Under the pieces are notes generated by a model that searched no databases, was not told the origin of the DNA, and worked only from the letters and a program-made list of their open reading frames with translations. From Bacteroidaceae bacterium HV4-6-C5C (GTDB lineage: Bacteria; Bacteroidota; Bacteroidia; Bacteroidales; Bacteroidaceae): 36,443 nt of DNA. Positions within the stretch are counted from its first letter, which is position 1. Every line of letters begins with the position of its first letter. The position numbers were made by a program, and so were the translations under genes. The stretch lies in NCBI GenBank assembly GCA_007896885.1, contig VOIU01000027.1, positions 1 through 36,443 on the forward strand, given 5' to 3'. Below, piece after piece: positions 27,010 through 34,873 of this stretch.

Positions 27010-27270
27010 ATGATTATGAAAAAAGTAATTCTAACAGCAGCATTTATGATGTTTGTCAGTGGGAATGTATTTCTGGCAAACGCTCAGGATCCCGTGAAGA
27101 AAGAGAAACCGGTAACAGAGCAAAGCAAAGACTCCACAGCAAATAAACCTGCGAAAGAAGATTCCACTCCGGAGAAATCGAAGTCAGAGGAACCAAAGAA
27201 GGATCAACCTAGTGACTCCCCTGCAAAAGATTCTCCTACCGTGGATAAATCTACGCAGCCTGCTAAATAA
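27010..27270 (+). CDS. Small secreted low-complexity protein, function unknown
   Basis: An 86-residue protein. A signal peptide (about 1-25, MIMKKVILTAAFMMFVSGNV, ending ANAQ) is followed by about 60 residues made almost only of Lys, Glu, Asp, Ser, Pro and Thr, with repeated DST/DSP steps, and no predicted fold. I do not recognise a family. The mature part should be disordered, highly charged and extracytoplasmic. An ATG at 27016 (MKKVILT) is an equally good start. The gene is isolated between a sigma-54-like promoter and a strong terminator, which argues that this short frame is a real, regulated gene. The adjacent sigma-54 activator is a candidate regulator. Confidence 0.75.
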   Translation: MIMKKVILTAAFMMFVSGNVFLANAQDPVKKEKPVTEQSKDSTANKPAKEDSTPEKSKSEEPKKDQPSDSPAKDSPTVDKSTQPAK

Positions 27271-27286
27271 GAGTAAGCACACTAAC

Positions 27287-27335
27287 AATAAAAGCCGTTC
27301 CCACCTTGTCTATTCCCGGGAACGGCTTTTATTAT
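27287..27335. terminator. Bidirectional terminator hairpin
   Basis: A 16-base perfect inverted repeat (27287-27302, AATAAAAGCCGTTCCC, with 27318-27333) has a 15-base loop and ends in GGCTTTTATT. It separates the small secreted protein gene from the convergent pseudouridine synthase gene and can stop transcripts from both sides. Confidence 0.85.
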
Positions 27336-27354
27336 GCTATTTTAATAAGATAAT

Positions 27355-28026
27355 TCATATCATTTGAAACCCTTGCCAAAGATTTCCTTCCGGAACAGGA
27401 GCTGCAACTTCAATTTGCTCCTTAGATACCGGATGAACAAAGCGCACATAACGGGCATGCAGACAAATGCTGCCATCGGGATTGGAACGGGGAAAACCAT
27501 ATTTCAAATCTCCCTTTATCGGGCAACCCATCTTAGCCAACTGACATCTTATTTGATGATGTCTTCCTGTTTTAAGATCAATTTCCAATAAGTAATAGTT
27601 TTCCGATTTACCTATCAACCGATAGTGCAAGATTGCTTTTTTACTATTGGAAACTTCTTGATCGTGAGCATAAGACTTATTCTGCCTATCATTGCGCACC
27701 AAATAATTTATGAGTTCTCCTTCTATCTCTTTCGGTGGAGTTTTAATAATAGCCCAATAAGTCTTCTTGACTTCGCTATTCTTAAACATCTCATTCAAAC
27801 GAGATAGTGCCTTACTTGTTTTGGCAAATACGACAAGACCGCTTACAGGACGATCCAGGCGATGTGCGACACCTACAAAGACATTACCGGGTTTATTGTA
27901 TTTCTCTTTCAGATATTGCTTAACAGTCTCTGACAAAGGAATATCACCGGTCTTATCTCCCTGAACAATCTCGGAAGCGGTCTTATTAACTATGATAATA
28001 TGATTGTCTTCGTATACGACAGTCAT
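27355..28026 (-). CDS. RluA-family RNA pseudouridine synthase
   Basis: A 223-residue enzyme that isomerises uridine in rRNA or tRNA. The catalytic motif HRLDRPVSG (His55 to Gly63, with Asp58) is intact, and LKTGRHHQIRCQLA matches the second conserved RluA block. There is no N-terminal S4 domain, so it resembles the short RluA type and not RluC/D. The target base cannot be predicted from sequence alone. It lies 3 bases after fabG, so it is the last gene of the tetR-fabG-rluA directon. Confidence 0.92.
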   Translation of the reverse strand: MTVVYEDNHIIIVNKTASEIVQGDKTGDIPLSETVKQYLKEKYNKPGNVFVGVAHRLDRPVSGLVVFAKTSKALSRLNEMFKNSEVKKTYWAIIKTPPKEIEGELINYLVRNDRQNKSYAHDQEVSNSKKAILHYRLIGKSENYYLLEIDLKTGRHHQIRCQLAKMGCPIKGDLKYGFPRSNPDGSICLHARYVRFVHPVSKEQIEVAAPVPEGNLWQGFQMI

Positions 28027-28029
28027 AGG

Positions 28030-28776
28030 TTACATATTCATACCACCATCTACCTGAATTACTTGTCCTGAAACATAAGAAGACAAGTCTGAAGCAAGGA
28101 AGGTTGCTACATCAGCAACATCTTCAGGACTACCTCCACGACGCAAAGGTATCTTTTTAGCCCATTCAGTTTTTACTTCTTCAGAAAGAGAAGCAGTCAT
28201 GTCTGTCATAATGAATCCGGGTGCAATGGCATTTGCTCGAATACCGCGTGAGCCAAGCTCTTGTGCGATCGATTTTGCTAACGCTATCATTCCAGCCTTA
28301 GATGCAGCATAGTTAGCTTGTCCTGCATTACCATGTACTCCTACCACAGAAGCCATATTGATAATACTACCAGCTTTTTGGCGCATCATAATAGGTGCAC
28401 AAGCATGAACAAAGTTAAATGCTGATTTCAAATTCACGTTAATAACCATATCCCATTGTTGTTCGCTCATACGCATCATTAGACCGTCACGGGTAATACC
28501 TGCGTTATTAACCAAGATATCAATACGTCCAAAATCATTGTGAATATCTCCCACAACCTTTGCAGTATCCTCAAAATTAGCTGCATTCGAAGCATAGCCT
28601 TTTGCTTTTACACCTAATGCTTCTATTTCTTTCTCTGTATTTTTTGCATTTTCATCTATAACCAAATCTGTAAATGCAATGTTTGCTCCTTCGGAAGCAA
28701 ACTTTAAAGCAATTGCTTTACCTATACCACGTGCAGCACCAGTAACGACTGCAGTCTTTCCATCTAATAATCCCAT
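28030..28776 (-). CDS. fabG: 3-oxoacyl-ACP reductase FabG
   Basis: A 248-residue short-chain dehydrogenase that reduces 3-oxoacyl-ACP with NADPH in fatty-acid elongation. The nucleotide-binding TGAARGIG is at 12-19, NNAG at 90-93 and the catalytic Ser143, Tyr156 and Lys160 are in MASVVGVHG and YAASK. The C-terminus GQVIQVDGGMNM is typical of FabG. Length and motif spacing fit the housekeeping enzyme; another SDR reductase role is possible but less likely. It lies 8 bases after a TetR regulator gene and 3 bases before the pseudouridine synthase gene. Confidence 0.93.
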   Translation of the reverse strand: MGLLDGKTAVVTGAARGIGKAIALKFASEGANIAFTDLVIDENAKNTEKEIEALGVKAKGYASNAANFEDTAKVVGDIHNDFGRIDILVNNAGITRDGLMMRMSEQQWDMVINVNLKSAFNFVHACAPIMMRQKAGSIINMASVVGVHGNAGQANYAASKAGMIALAKSIAQELGSRGIRANAIAPGFIMTDMTASLSEEVKTEWAKKIPLRRGGSPEDVADVATFLASDLSSYVSGQVIQVDGGMNM

Positions 28777-28784
28777 AAAATTTA

Positions 28785-29387
28785 TTATTGATTGATATTA
28801 TTATCCATTTTATGCAAAGCCCCAAACACTATATTAACTACGTATTTATCTCGTGTATTATCGTCAAGATTTGCACCTATGTGCCCCCGAATATAAGGAA
28901 CCTCAATACCTTTCACACAATAATGTAAAAGCTCGGCAGTCATGTCTATATCATCTATTTGAAATACACCTTTTTCGATACCTTCACGAAGAACCGCTTT
29001 AAAGAATAGTATTTCTTTTGCATCAAAACGCTTACGGACTTTTTCCACTCTCCATATATCTCTAAAAAAATTAGCCCGTAACGTTCCGTTTCTATATACA
29101 GCCTCTTTAACTGCATCCAAACGGGTATAAATCATTTCTATTATCTTTTGGTCAGGCGATATATTCTTTTCTACTACACGTTTCATCGTTTCGGAGAGTA
29201 TATCCAATTCAGACTCCACAACAGCTATGTATATATCTTCCTTACTCTTAAAATAGGTATACAAAGTCCGTCTACCCTTCTTAGAAGCAAGAGCGATATC
29301 ATTCATTGTCGTATTTTCAACTCCCATCTTAGCAAAAAGCTGACGGGCGACATCTACCAACTTAGCTTTTGTTTTTGAAACTGCCAT
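28785..29387 (-). CDS. TetR/AcrR-family transcriptional regulator
   Basis: A 200-residue DNA-binding regulator. The N-terminal helix-turn-helix is clear: KLVDVARQLFAKMGVENTTM, then NDIALASKKGRRTLYTYFKSKEDIY (about 9-60). The C-terminal helical domain would bind a ligand I cannot name. I placed the start at the ATG at 29387, directly before this domain; the open frame reaches 29525 but the extra 46 residues have no homology and overlap the promoter. It lies 8 bases upstream of fabG in the same operon, so a role in sensing acyl chains or fatty-acid supply is plausible, as for other TetR regulators linked to lipid genes. Confidence 0.92.
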   Translation of the reverse strand: MAVSKTKAKLVDVARQLFAKMGVENTTMNDIALASKKGRRTLYTYFKSKEDIYIAVVESELDILSETMKRVVEKNISPDQKIIEMIYTRLDAVKEAVYRNGTLRANFFRDIWRVEKVRKRFDAKEILFFKAVLREGIEKGVFQIDDIDMTAELLHYCVKGIEVPYIRGHIGANLDDNTRDKYVVNIVFGALHKMDNNINQ

Positions 29388-29418
29388 GAAATAATTGCAC
29401 AATGCTAATTTATTTGAG

Positions 29419-29450
29419 CAAAAGTAAGATATTCTCATGTATTCCACAAG
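29419..29450 (-). promoter_or_regulatory. Promoter of the tetR-fabG-rluA operon
   Basis: On the reverse strand CTTG (29447-29450) is followed after 20 bases by TACTTTTG (29419-29426), a full TAnnTTTG match. Transcription would start near 29412, about 25 bases before the ATG at 29387. The -33 box is TTG only, not TTTG. Confidence 0.65.
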
Positions 29451-29574
29451 GAAAAACATTTTTTTATAAATGCAGATTACAATGGATTCAACAAAAAGAA
29501 AAGAATATAGACATCTATTTATCAATGCATTATGATTTAATGCAGATTTTATTCACAAAATAAGCTTCTTTTTA

Positions 29575-29605
29575 TTTGCTATTCTAATGAAAAGCGCTAC
29601 CTTTG
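29575..29605 (+). promoter_or_regulatory. Promoter of the initiator tRNA gene
   Basis: TTTG (29575-29578), 19 bases, TACCTTTG (29598-29605): the best consensus Bacteroides promoter in the window. Transcription would start near 29612, only about 7 bases before the mature tRNA. Confidence 0.8.
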
Positions 29606-29618
29606 CAGTCGAAATGAT

Positions 29619-29691
<73 letters not shown>

Positions 29692-29696
29692 CAAAG

Positions 29697-29733
29697 AAAA
29701 GACTACTTCATATTAAATGAAGTAGTCTTTTTA
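29697..29733 (+). terminator. Terminator after the initiator tRNA
   Basis: A 15-base perfect stem (AAAAGACTACTTCAT, 29697-29711, with 29717-29731), a five-base loop and a T run. It ends the tRNA transcript 6 bases after the mature 3' end. Confidence 0.88.
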
Positions 29734-29802
29734 ATTTATGCTTAAGATAAGCACATTGGATCATACCGAAATTCTGAGGGATTACGATTTTAAGCATAAA
29801 TT
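29733..29802. repeat. 13-base inverted repeat at the end of the transposase remnant
   Basis: AATTTATGCTTAA (29733-29745) is repeated in reverse at 29790-29802, where it overlaps the transposase stop codon. The 44 bases between them are unique. It could be a hairpin, or a trace of the element end or of its rearrangement. Confidence 0.6.
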
Positions 29803-30239
29803 TTCGATAATCTAAATAAGAAGAAGGACACATCCCTGACTCCTCTGAGTAGTGCTCTGAATTGCTTAATTTTTGCATTAAAAGATTCGCTGGCCGCATT
29901 CGTTGCACGATTCTTGAAGAAGGCTACGATTCTCAGGTAATGTGTTTGTATGGTTCTTCCCACTGTGCCAAAGGATAGAAATCCTGATTTGTCCACCTCC
30001 TCGTACCAACGAGCCAGTTTGGTCAATGCCACATCAGCATGTATGGAGTGATGATAAATAAGTCCTAAGCGCATACTTAAATAATATGCCTTTTTGATAT
30101 CCGGGTATTCTCTAAACAAAATAGCCGCACGTTTGCTTTGAGAGTTAGTCCATGCTGTTTCTTTTTTGAATAACAGGTAACGGCTTCTGGCAAGAATTTG
30201 TCTGGTTGCATCTCTGCTCTCAAAAATAAACCTCTTTAA
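29790..30239 (-). pseudogene. C-terminal remnant of an ISL3-family transposase
   Basis: An open frame of 149 codons on the reverse strand matches the C-terminal third of ISL3-type (DDE) transposases: RYLLFKKETAWTNSQSKRA, the KKAYYLSMRLG segment, and FKNRATNAASESFNAKIKQF with the conserved Glu and the NAKIK signature near the end. The frame is bounded by a stop at 30240-30242 and has no ATG start; full-length family members have roughly 400 or more residues, so the N-terminal two thirds, including most of the catalytic core, are gone. It lies between the initiator tRNA and the end of the TonB operon and cannot be active alone. Confidence 0.82.
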
Positions 30240-30272
30240 TTACATTTGATCTATTATTAAAAAATGCAAAAC

Positions 30273-30304
30273 AAAAAAAAGCTAACCTAAAGGTTAGCTT
30301 TTTT
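30273..30304. terminator. Terminator of the TonB operon
   Basis: GCTAACC-TAAA-GGTTAGC (30281-30298) is flanked by A runs on the left and T runs on the right, so it forms an intrinsic terminator in either direction. It lies 22 bases past the stop codon of the TPR gene that ends the leftward TonB operon. Confidence 0.85.
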
Positions 30305-30325
30305 ATTCGATAGAACAGATAAAGT

Positions 30326-31759
30326 TTATTTCAATCCAGCTAGAGCTTTCTTAGCTGTAGCATTGTTTGGATCGATAGCCAAAATCTTATTCCAATATTC
30401 TTTTGATTTAGCAGCATCACTAGTAACTGCAATATAATAATAACCTAAATAGCTATAGCACTCAATCAATTGCGAGTTATATTTAGGATTATTAGCAGCC
30501 AATATAGCAGAAACTGCAGCTTCATAATATGGCTTCGCTAATCCCTTTGTTGTTTCAGGATCCAAAGCGGAATTTGTTCTTGCACGCCATAAATTACCTA
30601 AATGGCTTTCAGGAGCTTTCACTGAAACTTGAGCAAATATTGAATCTGCAGCCTGTAGAGCTGCATTTTTTTCACCTTGAGGCATCTTCAATGTATCAGA
30701 TGAAGCTTCAGTATAATACATCCGTCCCAACTGGAATAACAAATCAGGAGTTTGCGCCTCTGGTTTTAATGAGTTATAATAAGTTTTATAGGCACTTATA
30801 GCCTCTGAATATTTTCCTTCACTTTCATATGCCTCAGATACCTGTTGCCATAATGAAGTCAAAGTAGAATCCTTTACAATAGCTTTTTTGAAAGCATCAA
30901 CCGCAACATCATACTTTTTTAAACCCATTGCAATAAATCCATGGTACTGATAATCCAATGCTGAAAAATCGGCATTATCTGATTGATTGAAGAATACTTC
31001 AGCAGCCTTTTCAGCTTCCTCATAACGCTTCATATCAGTATAATTATACATAGCAAGGCGATTGAATGCAGCATGGCGAGGATTATTTTTTAATCCACCT
31101 TGAACAACTTCAAGAGACTTATCGAATTGATGGCTCATAAATAAAGCAAAAGCATACTTCAACCGCTCATCATCTGTAGCTTGAGGAGTATTTATGAAAT
31201 TAGCATACATCTCACAAGCTTTCGAAAATTTATTAGTTGAATAATATATTTCCGCTAGTGCCTTATCGGCTTCTAATGAATTAGGATCAATTGTTTTTAA
31301 TTGTTCCAATTTATCAATAGCCAAACTAGGATTAGCAGATCTATATACTAAAGCATATTTTAAATAAGCTTCCTTATAATTAGGATTAAAATAGATGGCT
31401 TGCTCATATAACTGACACGCACGACCTGCATCTTTCTGTGCAAGTGCAATATCTCCCTCCAAAACAGAGACCGCAGGACTTTTTTTATCCGCCTTTTTCG
31501 CTAGATCAAGGTATTTTTGGGCATCAGTCAACTTGTTAGCATTCAGATATGCATATGATACAGCAGTCAATAAATCAACATTTTTCTTGTTTTTACCCTT
31601 TACTAATTCACTGAATTCCCCTTCGGCCTGAACAGGATTACTTTGAATCAATGTTTTTATCTTATCCAAACTCACTTTCCAATCATCAAGTTGTTGAGCT
31701 TGAATCATACCGCTAATAAGCAGTGCACTCATTAAAAAGAATAAGTTTCTTTTCATCAT
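30326..31759 (-). CDS. Secreted tetratricopeptide-repeat protein of the TonB operon
   Basis: A 477-residue protein with a signal peptide (MMKRNLFFLMSALLISGMIQAQ) and at least eight TPR-like helical hairpins from about 60 to the C-terminus, for example YKEAYLKYALVYRSANPSLA and WNKILAIDPNNATAKKALAG. TPR repeats bind partner proteins, so it is probably a periplasmic scaffold or an outer-membrane-associated adaptor. It is the last gene of the exbB-exbD-exbD-tonB-pstS-like operon, 18 bases after the PstS-like gene. A role with TonB-dependent transport is inferred from context only. The second ATG (31756) is an equally good start. Confidence 0.9.
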   Translation of the reverse strand: MMKRNLFFLMSALLISGMIQAQQLDDWKVSLDKIKTLIQSNPVQAEGEFSELVKGKNKKNVDLLTAVSYAYLNANKLTDAQKYLDLAKKADKKSPAVSVLEGDIALAQKDAGRACQLYEQAIYFNPNYKEAYLKYALVYRSANPSLAIDKLEQLKTIDPNSLEADKALAEIYYSTNKFSKACEMYANFINTPQATDDERLKYAFALFMSHQFDKSLEVVQGGLKNNPRHAAFNRLAMYNYTDMKRYEEAEKAAEVFFNQSDNADFSALDYQYHGFIAMGLKKYDVAVDAFKKAIVKDSTLTSLWQQVSEAYESEGKYSEAISAYKTYYNSLKPEAQTPDLLFQLGRMYYTEASSDTLKMPQGEKNAALQAADSIFAQVSVKAPESHLGNLWRARTNSALDPETTKGLAKPYYEAAVSAILAANNPKYNSQLIECYSYLGYYYIAVTSDAAKSKEYWNKILAIDPNNATAKKALAGLK

Positions 31760-31777
31760 AATCTTACTTTTTATTAA

Positions 31778-32716
31778 TCACTCATCTTTGACATGTACCA
31801 CACGTATAGGCTGCGTTGCTGGAACGAGTCCTGATTTTAAAATAATACGTTGTCCCCTATCTGAAGATAGAAAAGACGAAAATCCCCATGGAAGTGCATT
31901 TCGAGGATCATTCATTAAAGCATATATACTCCTCACTAAAGGATAATTACCATAGAACAAATAAGCTTGATAAGGCTTATAGCTATTTTCAGGAGTGGCA
32001 TCATCAGAATAGCTAACAGACATTACTTGTACTTCTTTCGTAAAAGAAAGTCCAGTTGAATCATTCTTATCACTTAACCAATTCACACCAATCACACCAA
32101 TAGCGTCAGGGTTATGAGCTACATAATTAATAACTTCCGGATTTGTCTTTAACGCTTTTACGTTATTAGAGAGAGGCTTTCCTTTACAAATTGAATCAAC
32201 AGCAAAACGTACTGTACTAGAGTTTTTATTGTCAAATACTATAGTAATATTACGTAACTTTGAAGAAGCATATATATCCTTCCACTTAGTCACTTTTCCT
32301 GTCAAAATCTTCTGTATCGTATTTACACTTATTAAAGTGTCAGGATTACTCTTATTTACAATTAGAGCTAATCCATCTGTCGCTAATTTAATCTCTTGAG
32401 GAAAAAATTTACGACTATGGAAGGAGGCCATTTCTGATTGCGTCAACCTGCGGCTAGTAATAGCTAACCGCAAGCTGTCACGCAATAGAAGATTCACAGC
32501 TTCCACTTCAGTAACATAACGAGGAACAATACTGGCAGAAGGATAAAGTCCTTCAAAAACATCTATCTCCTGTTGCACTATCGGCTCAAAACTTTCATCT
32601 GCAGCTATTGTTATAACTCCAGAAGAATAGGTATCTGTGCGACCATCTTTTGGTTTGTTCTGACATGAGATCAAACCAAATAGTAAAGGAATAAATAGTA
32701 ACCAATAATGCTTCAT
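31778..32716 (-). CDS. PstS-like phosphate-binding lipoprotein in the TonB operon
   Basis: A 312-residue lipoprotein (lipobox LISC, Cys18). The rest has the layout of PstS-type periplasmic binding proteins: GVITIAADESFEPIVQQEI at the start, an LRLAITSRRLTQSE segment, the LILTG-like QKILTGKVTKWKDI (about 128-141), and a GIIGVNWLSDKND-like segment (about 207-219). The family binds phosphate and delivers it to PstCAB, but no Pst permease or ATPase gene is here. Instead the gene follows tonB by 11 bases and precedes the TPR gene by 18. It may sense or capture phosphate, or have been recruited as a structural part of the Ton system. Confidence 0.85.
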   Translation of the reverse strand: MKHYWLLFIPLLFGLISCQNKPKDGRTDTYSSGVITIAADESFEPIVQQEIDVFEGLYPSASIVPRYVTEVEAVNLLLRDSLRLAITSRRLTQSEMASFHSRKFFPQEIKLATDGLALIVNKSNPDTLISVNTIQKILTGKVTKWKDIYASSKLRNITIVFDNKNSSTVRFAVDSICKGKPLSNNVKALKTNPEVINYVAHNPDAIGVIGVNWLSDKNDSTGLSFTKEVQVMSVSYSDDATPENSYKPYQAYLFYGNYPLVRSIYALMNDPRNALPWGFSSFLSSDRGQRIILKSGLVPATQPIRVVHVKDE

Positions 32717-32727
32717 CGCTAAGTATA

Positions 32728-33543
32728 TTACTGCAATCTAAATATAATAGGAACTGTATATTTCACAGAAACAGATTTTCCGTTCTGTTTACCAGGGATC
32801 CAACGGGGCATAGACTGAATCACACGGATAGCTTCCTTATCACAATATGGATCCAATGTTTTCAAAACTTTCACATCACGAACTCTACCATCAGAACCTA
32901 CAACAAACTGGCAAACAACACGTCCTTGAACGCCATTCTCAGCTGCAATAGTCGGATATTTCAGGTTCTTAGAAATGAACTGCATCAATTCACCTTGACC
33001 ACCAGGAAATGTAGGTGGTTGCTCAACCATATCAAAGACTTTCTCAGGTTCATCAACTGGCGCCTGTGTAACAACTTGCTTTAAATCTGCAATATCCTTA
33101 CCATTCTGTTCATCATTACCCTTTACGTCAGCAATTGAGATCGCAGTTTTATTTTCAGTAAGGTCTTGTTGACTCTTGATTTCATCTTCATCGCGAACTT
33201 CAGAGTCTTTCTTAATTACAGGAGCTGTGAACTTTATAGAACTTTTCAATGGAGGAGGAGGAGGAGTATTAGGATCAACCTTCTTCTGTTCCTGCTTCAC
33301 TTCCGGCTCGTCCAATTTAGACAACGCAGTAACTTCAGTCATAACTTCCTTTTCTTTCGGTGTAGCTAACTTTATCAAAGTTGGAATACTAAAACCAACT
33401 ACTGCAATAGCAATAACCAAAAGCATTGCAAGATTATGTCGTTTTGACGAATTCTCCCGCAGTTTATATGCGCCATAGGCCTTATTCTTGCCTTTGAATA
33501 TGAGGTCACACCATTCCAAAGATGTCAAATCTATTTTTGCCAT
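32728..33543 (-). CDS. tonB: TonB energy-transducing protein
   Basis: A 271-residue TonB. The N-terminal cytoplasmic segment EWCDLIFKGKNKAYGAYKLR is typical of Bacteroidetes TonB and is followed by one membrane helix (about 38-58), a Pro/Lys/Glu-rich spacer with a PPPPP run (about 93-97), and the C-terminal TonB domain (about 190-271) with YPTIAAENGVQGRVVCQFVV and a YTVPIIFRLQ end. It carries energy from the ExbB/ExbD motor to outer-membrane receptors such as SusC-type transporters. It lies 28 bases after the second exbD in the same operon. Confidence 0.94.
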   Translation of the reverse strand: MAKIDLTSLEWCDLIFKGKNKAYGAYKLRENSSKRHNLAMLLVIAIAVVGFSIPTLIKLATPKEKEVMTEVTALSKLDEPEVKQEQKKVDPNTPPPPPLKSSIKFTAPVIKKDSEVRDEDEIKSQQDLTENKTAISIADVKGNDEQNGKDIADLKQVVTQAPVDEPEKVFDMVEQPPTFPGGQGELMQFISKNLKYPTIAAENGVQGRVVCQFVVGSDGRVRDVKVLKTLDPYCDKEAIRVIQSMPRWIPGKQNGKSVSVKYTVPIIFRLQ

Positions 33544-33571
33544 TTTTATATACTATTTTAGGTGTTACACA

Positions 33572-34225
33572 TTAATTGGCAGTACTATTAGATAACGAAC
33601 CCTTTGTTTCAAAGTTCTTAAGCAAAAACTTATCGCCTGCTACAATATCCGTTATCACATATTTACCTATATTACATATCTGCATCTCATCAAGAGCATC
33701 AATCAGATTCTTGTATGTCGCATCATCAGTAGCTTTAATGATAACAACCGGAGTATCTTTTCCGTTCTTAATTTCAGATACTTTATCTAAATAGTCAGCT
33801 TCCGAGATCTGCATATTAAGCTTTTTCTCCTTCAGCTCTTTAACCTTAGCCATAGCAGCCTGATTTCGTCCCAACAACATTGCGCGAAGACCATCAGCAG
33901 AATAGTTTGTTTCTTTTAAAGAGGAATAGTCATTATATTTAGGCTCTCCATCATAATAAAAGATCTTATCCTTACCATCCAATAATAAAGTAATAGCCGT
34001 CGAAGCTTTTATTTTCGTCTGTTGATCTTCGGTTATGTTCTTATCATTACTCGGCATACTAATTTCCATCGTTTGAGGTTTACTCAACGATGTACAAAGC
34101 ATAAAGAAAGTAATCAAAAGCATGTTCATATCAACCATCGGAGTGAAATCCACCCTCACGGTCATTTTCTTCTGCTTAGTTTTACCACCTTTTTTATTGC
34201 CGCTTTCTTGTATTTCAGCACTCAT
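33572..34225 (-). CDS. exbD: ExbD/TolR-family protein (second copy)
   Basis: A 217-residue ExbD-like motor subunit. One membrane helix (about 33-47, after VDFTPMVDMNMLLITFFML) carries the essential aspartate Asp32 just at its start. The rest is periplasmic and about 70 residues longer than E. coli ExbD (141 residues), with a lysine-rich middle region. Two ExbD copies in tandem are common in Bacteroidetes and probably form a heterodimer inside the ExbB pentamer. It starts 10 bases after the first exbD and is followed by tonB. Confidence 0.92.
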   Translation of the reverse strand: MSAEIQESGNKKGGKTKQKKMTVRVDFTPMVDMNMLLITFFMLCTSLSKPQTMEISMPSNDKNITEDQQTKIKASTAITLLLDGKDKIFYYDGEPKYNDYSSLKETNYSADGLRAMLLGRNQAAMAKVKELKEKKLNMQISEADYLDKVSEIKNGKDTPVVIIKATDDATYKNLIDALDEMQICNIGKYVITDIVAGDKFLLKNFETKGSLSNSTAN

Positions 34226-34235
34226 ATTATCTTTA

Positions 34236-34844
34236 TTATTTATCTTCAGCAGTTGTTTTCAAAGAAGTTATCAGATTATATCTGTTTTCTCTAATATCCT
34301 GAAGAGAAGTCATAACCTTTTTAATCACCGAATAGGGAGTTTTTTGGTCAGCCTTAATCGCAATACGCAAATCCGGATTAGTAGATTTTGCTGTACGCAC
34401 CCAAGATTTAAACTGATTATCCAAACTATCACAAGGTATACCTTGATCTTTTAAGACAGCATCTTGTTCTTCCTGTGACATTTCAAGATATTTCTTCATG
34501 TTCTTCATTGGAACACCAAATGTAGCCATTTTCGAAAATTTCTGAACTTCATCAGGAGTAAAAGATACCCCATATTCCTCTCCCATACCTTCCAAGACAG
34601 CACGCATATCCGGCTGCTTATCCAAACTCATAAATATTTTCCCTTTCGTATCAATTAAGATCTGCAAAATGTTAGTTTCGGGAATCTTAATTTCAGAAAC
34701 GGAAGCTGGAGTTGAAACCTGTACCGGCTCTTTCTTCACAAATGTTGATGTCAACATAAAGAAAGTCAGCAGCAATACAGTCACATCACTCATCGCCGTC
34801 ATATCTATGAATGTACTTTTTTTACTTATCTTCGCTCTACCCAT
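34236..34844 (-). CDS. exbD: ExbD/TolR-family protein (first copy)
   Basis: A 202-residue ExbD-like protein. The N-terminal helix motif MSDVTVLLLTFFML holds Asp20, which corresponds to the proton-carrying Asp25 of E. coli ExbD. The periplasmic part (about 45-202) is longer than in E. coli and shares only weak similarity with the second copy. It starts 29 bases after exbB and ends 10 bases before the second exbD. With ExbB it forms the proton channel that powers TonB. Confidence 0.93.
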   Translation of the reverse strand: MGRAKISKKSTFIDMTAMSDVTVLLLTFFMLTSTFVKKEPVQVSTPASVSEIKIPETNILQILIDTKGKIFMSLDKQPDMRAVLEGMGEEYGVSFTPDEVQKFSKMATFGVPMKNMKKYLEMSQEEQDAVLKDQGIPCDSLDNQFKSWVRTAKSTNPDLRIAIKADQKTPYSVIKKVMTSLQDIRENRYNLITSLKTTAEDK

Positions 34845-34873
34845 AGCACTTAAAATTTATAGGGCTCACGATA

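Noticed and set aside
29388..29525. N-terminal extension of the TetR regulator
   Set aside because: The extra 46 residues show no homology and overlap a good promoter; the conserved domain begins directly after the ATG at 29387.
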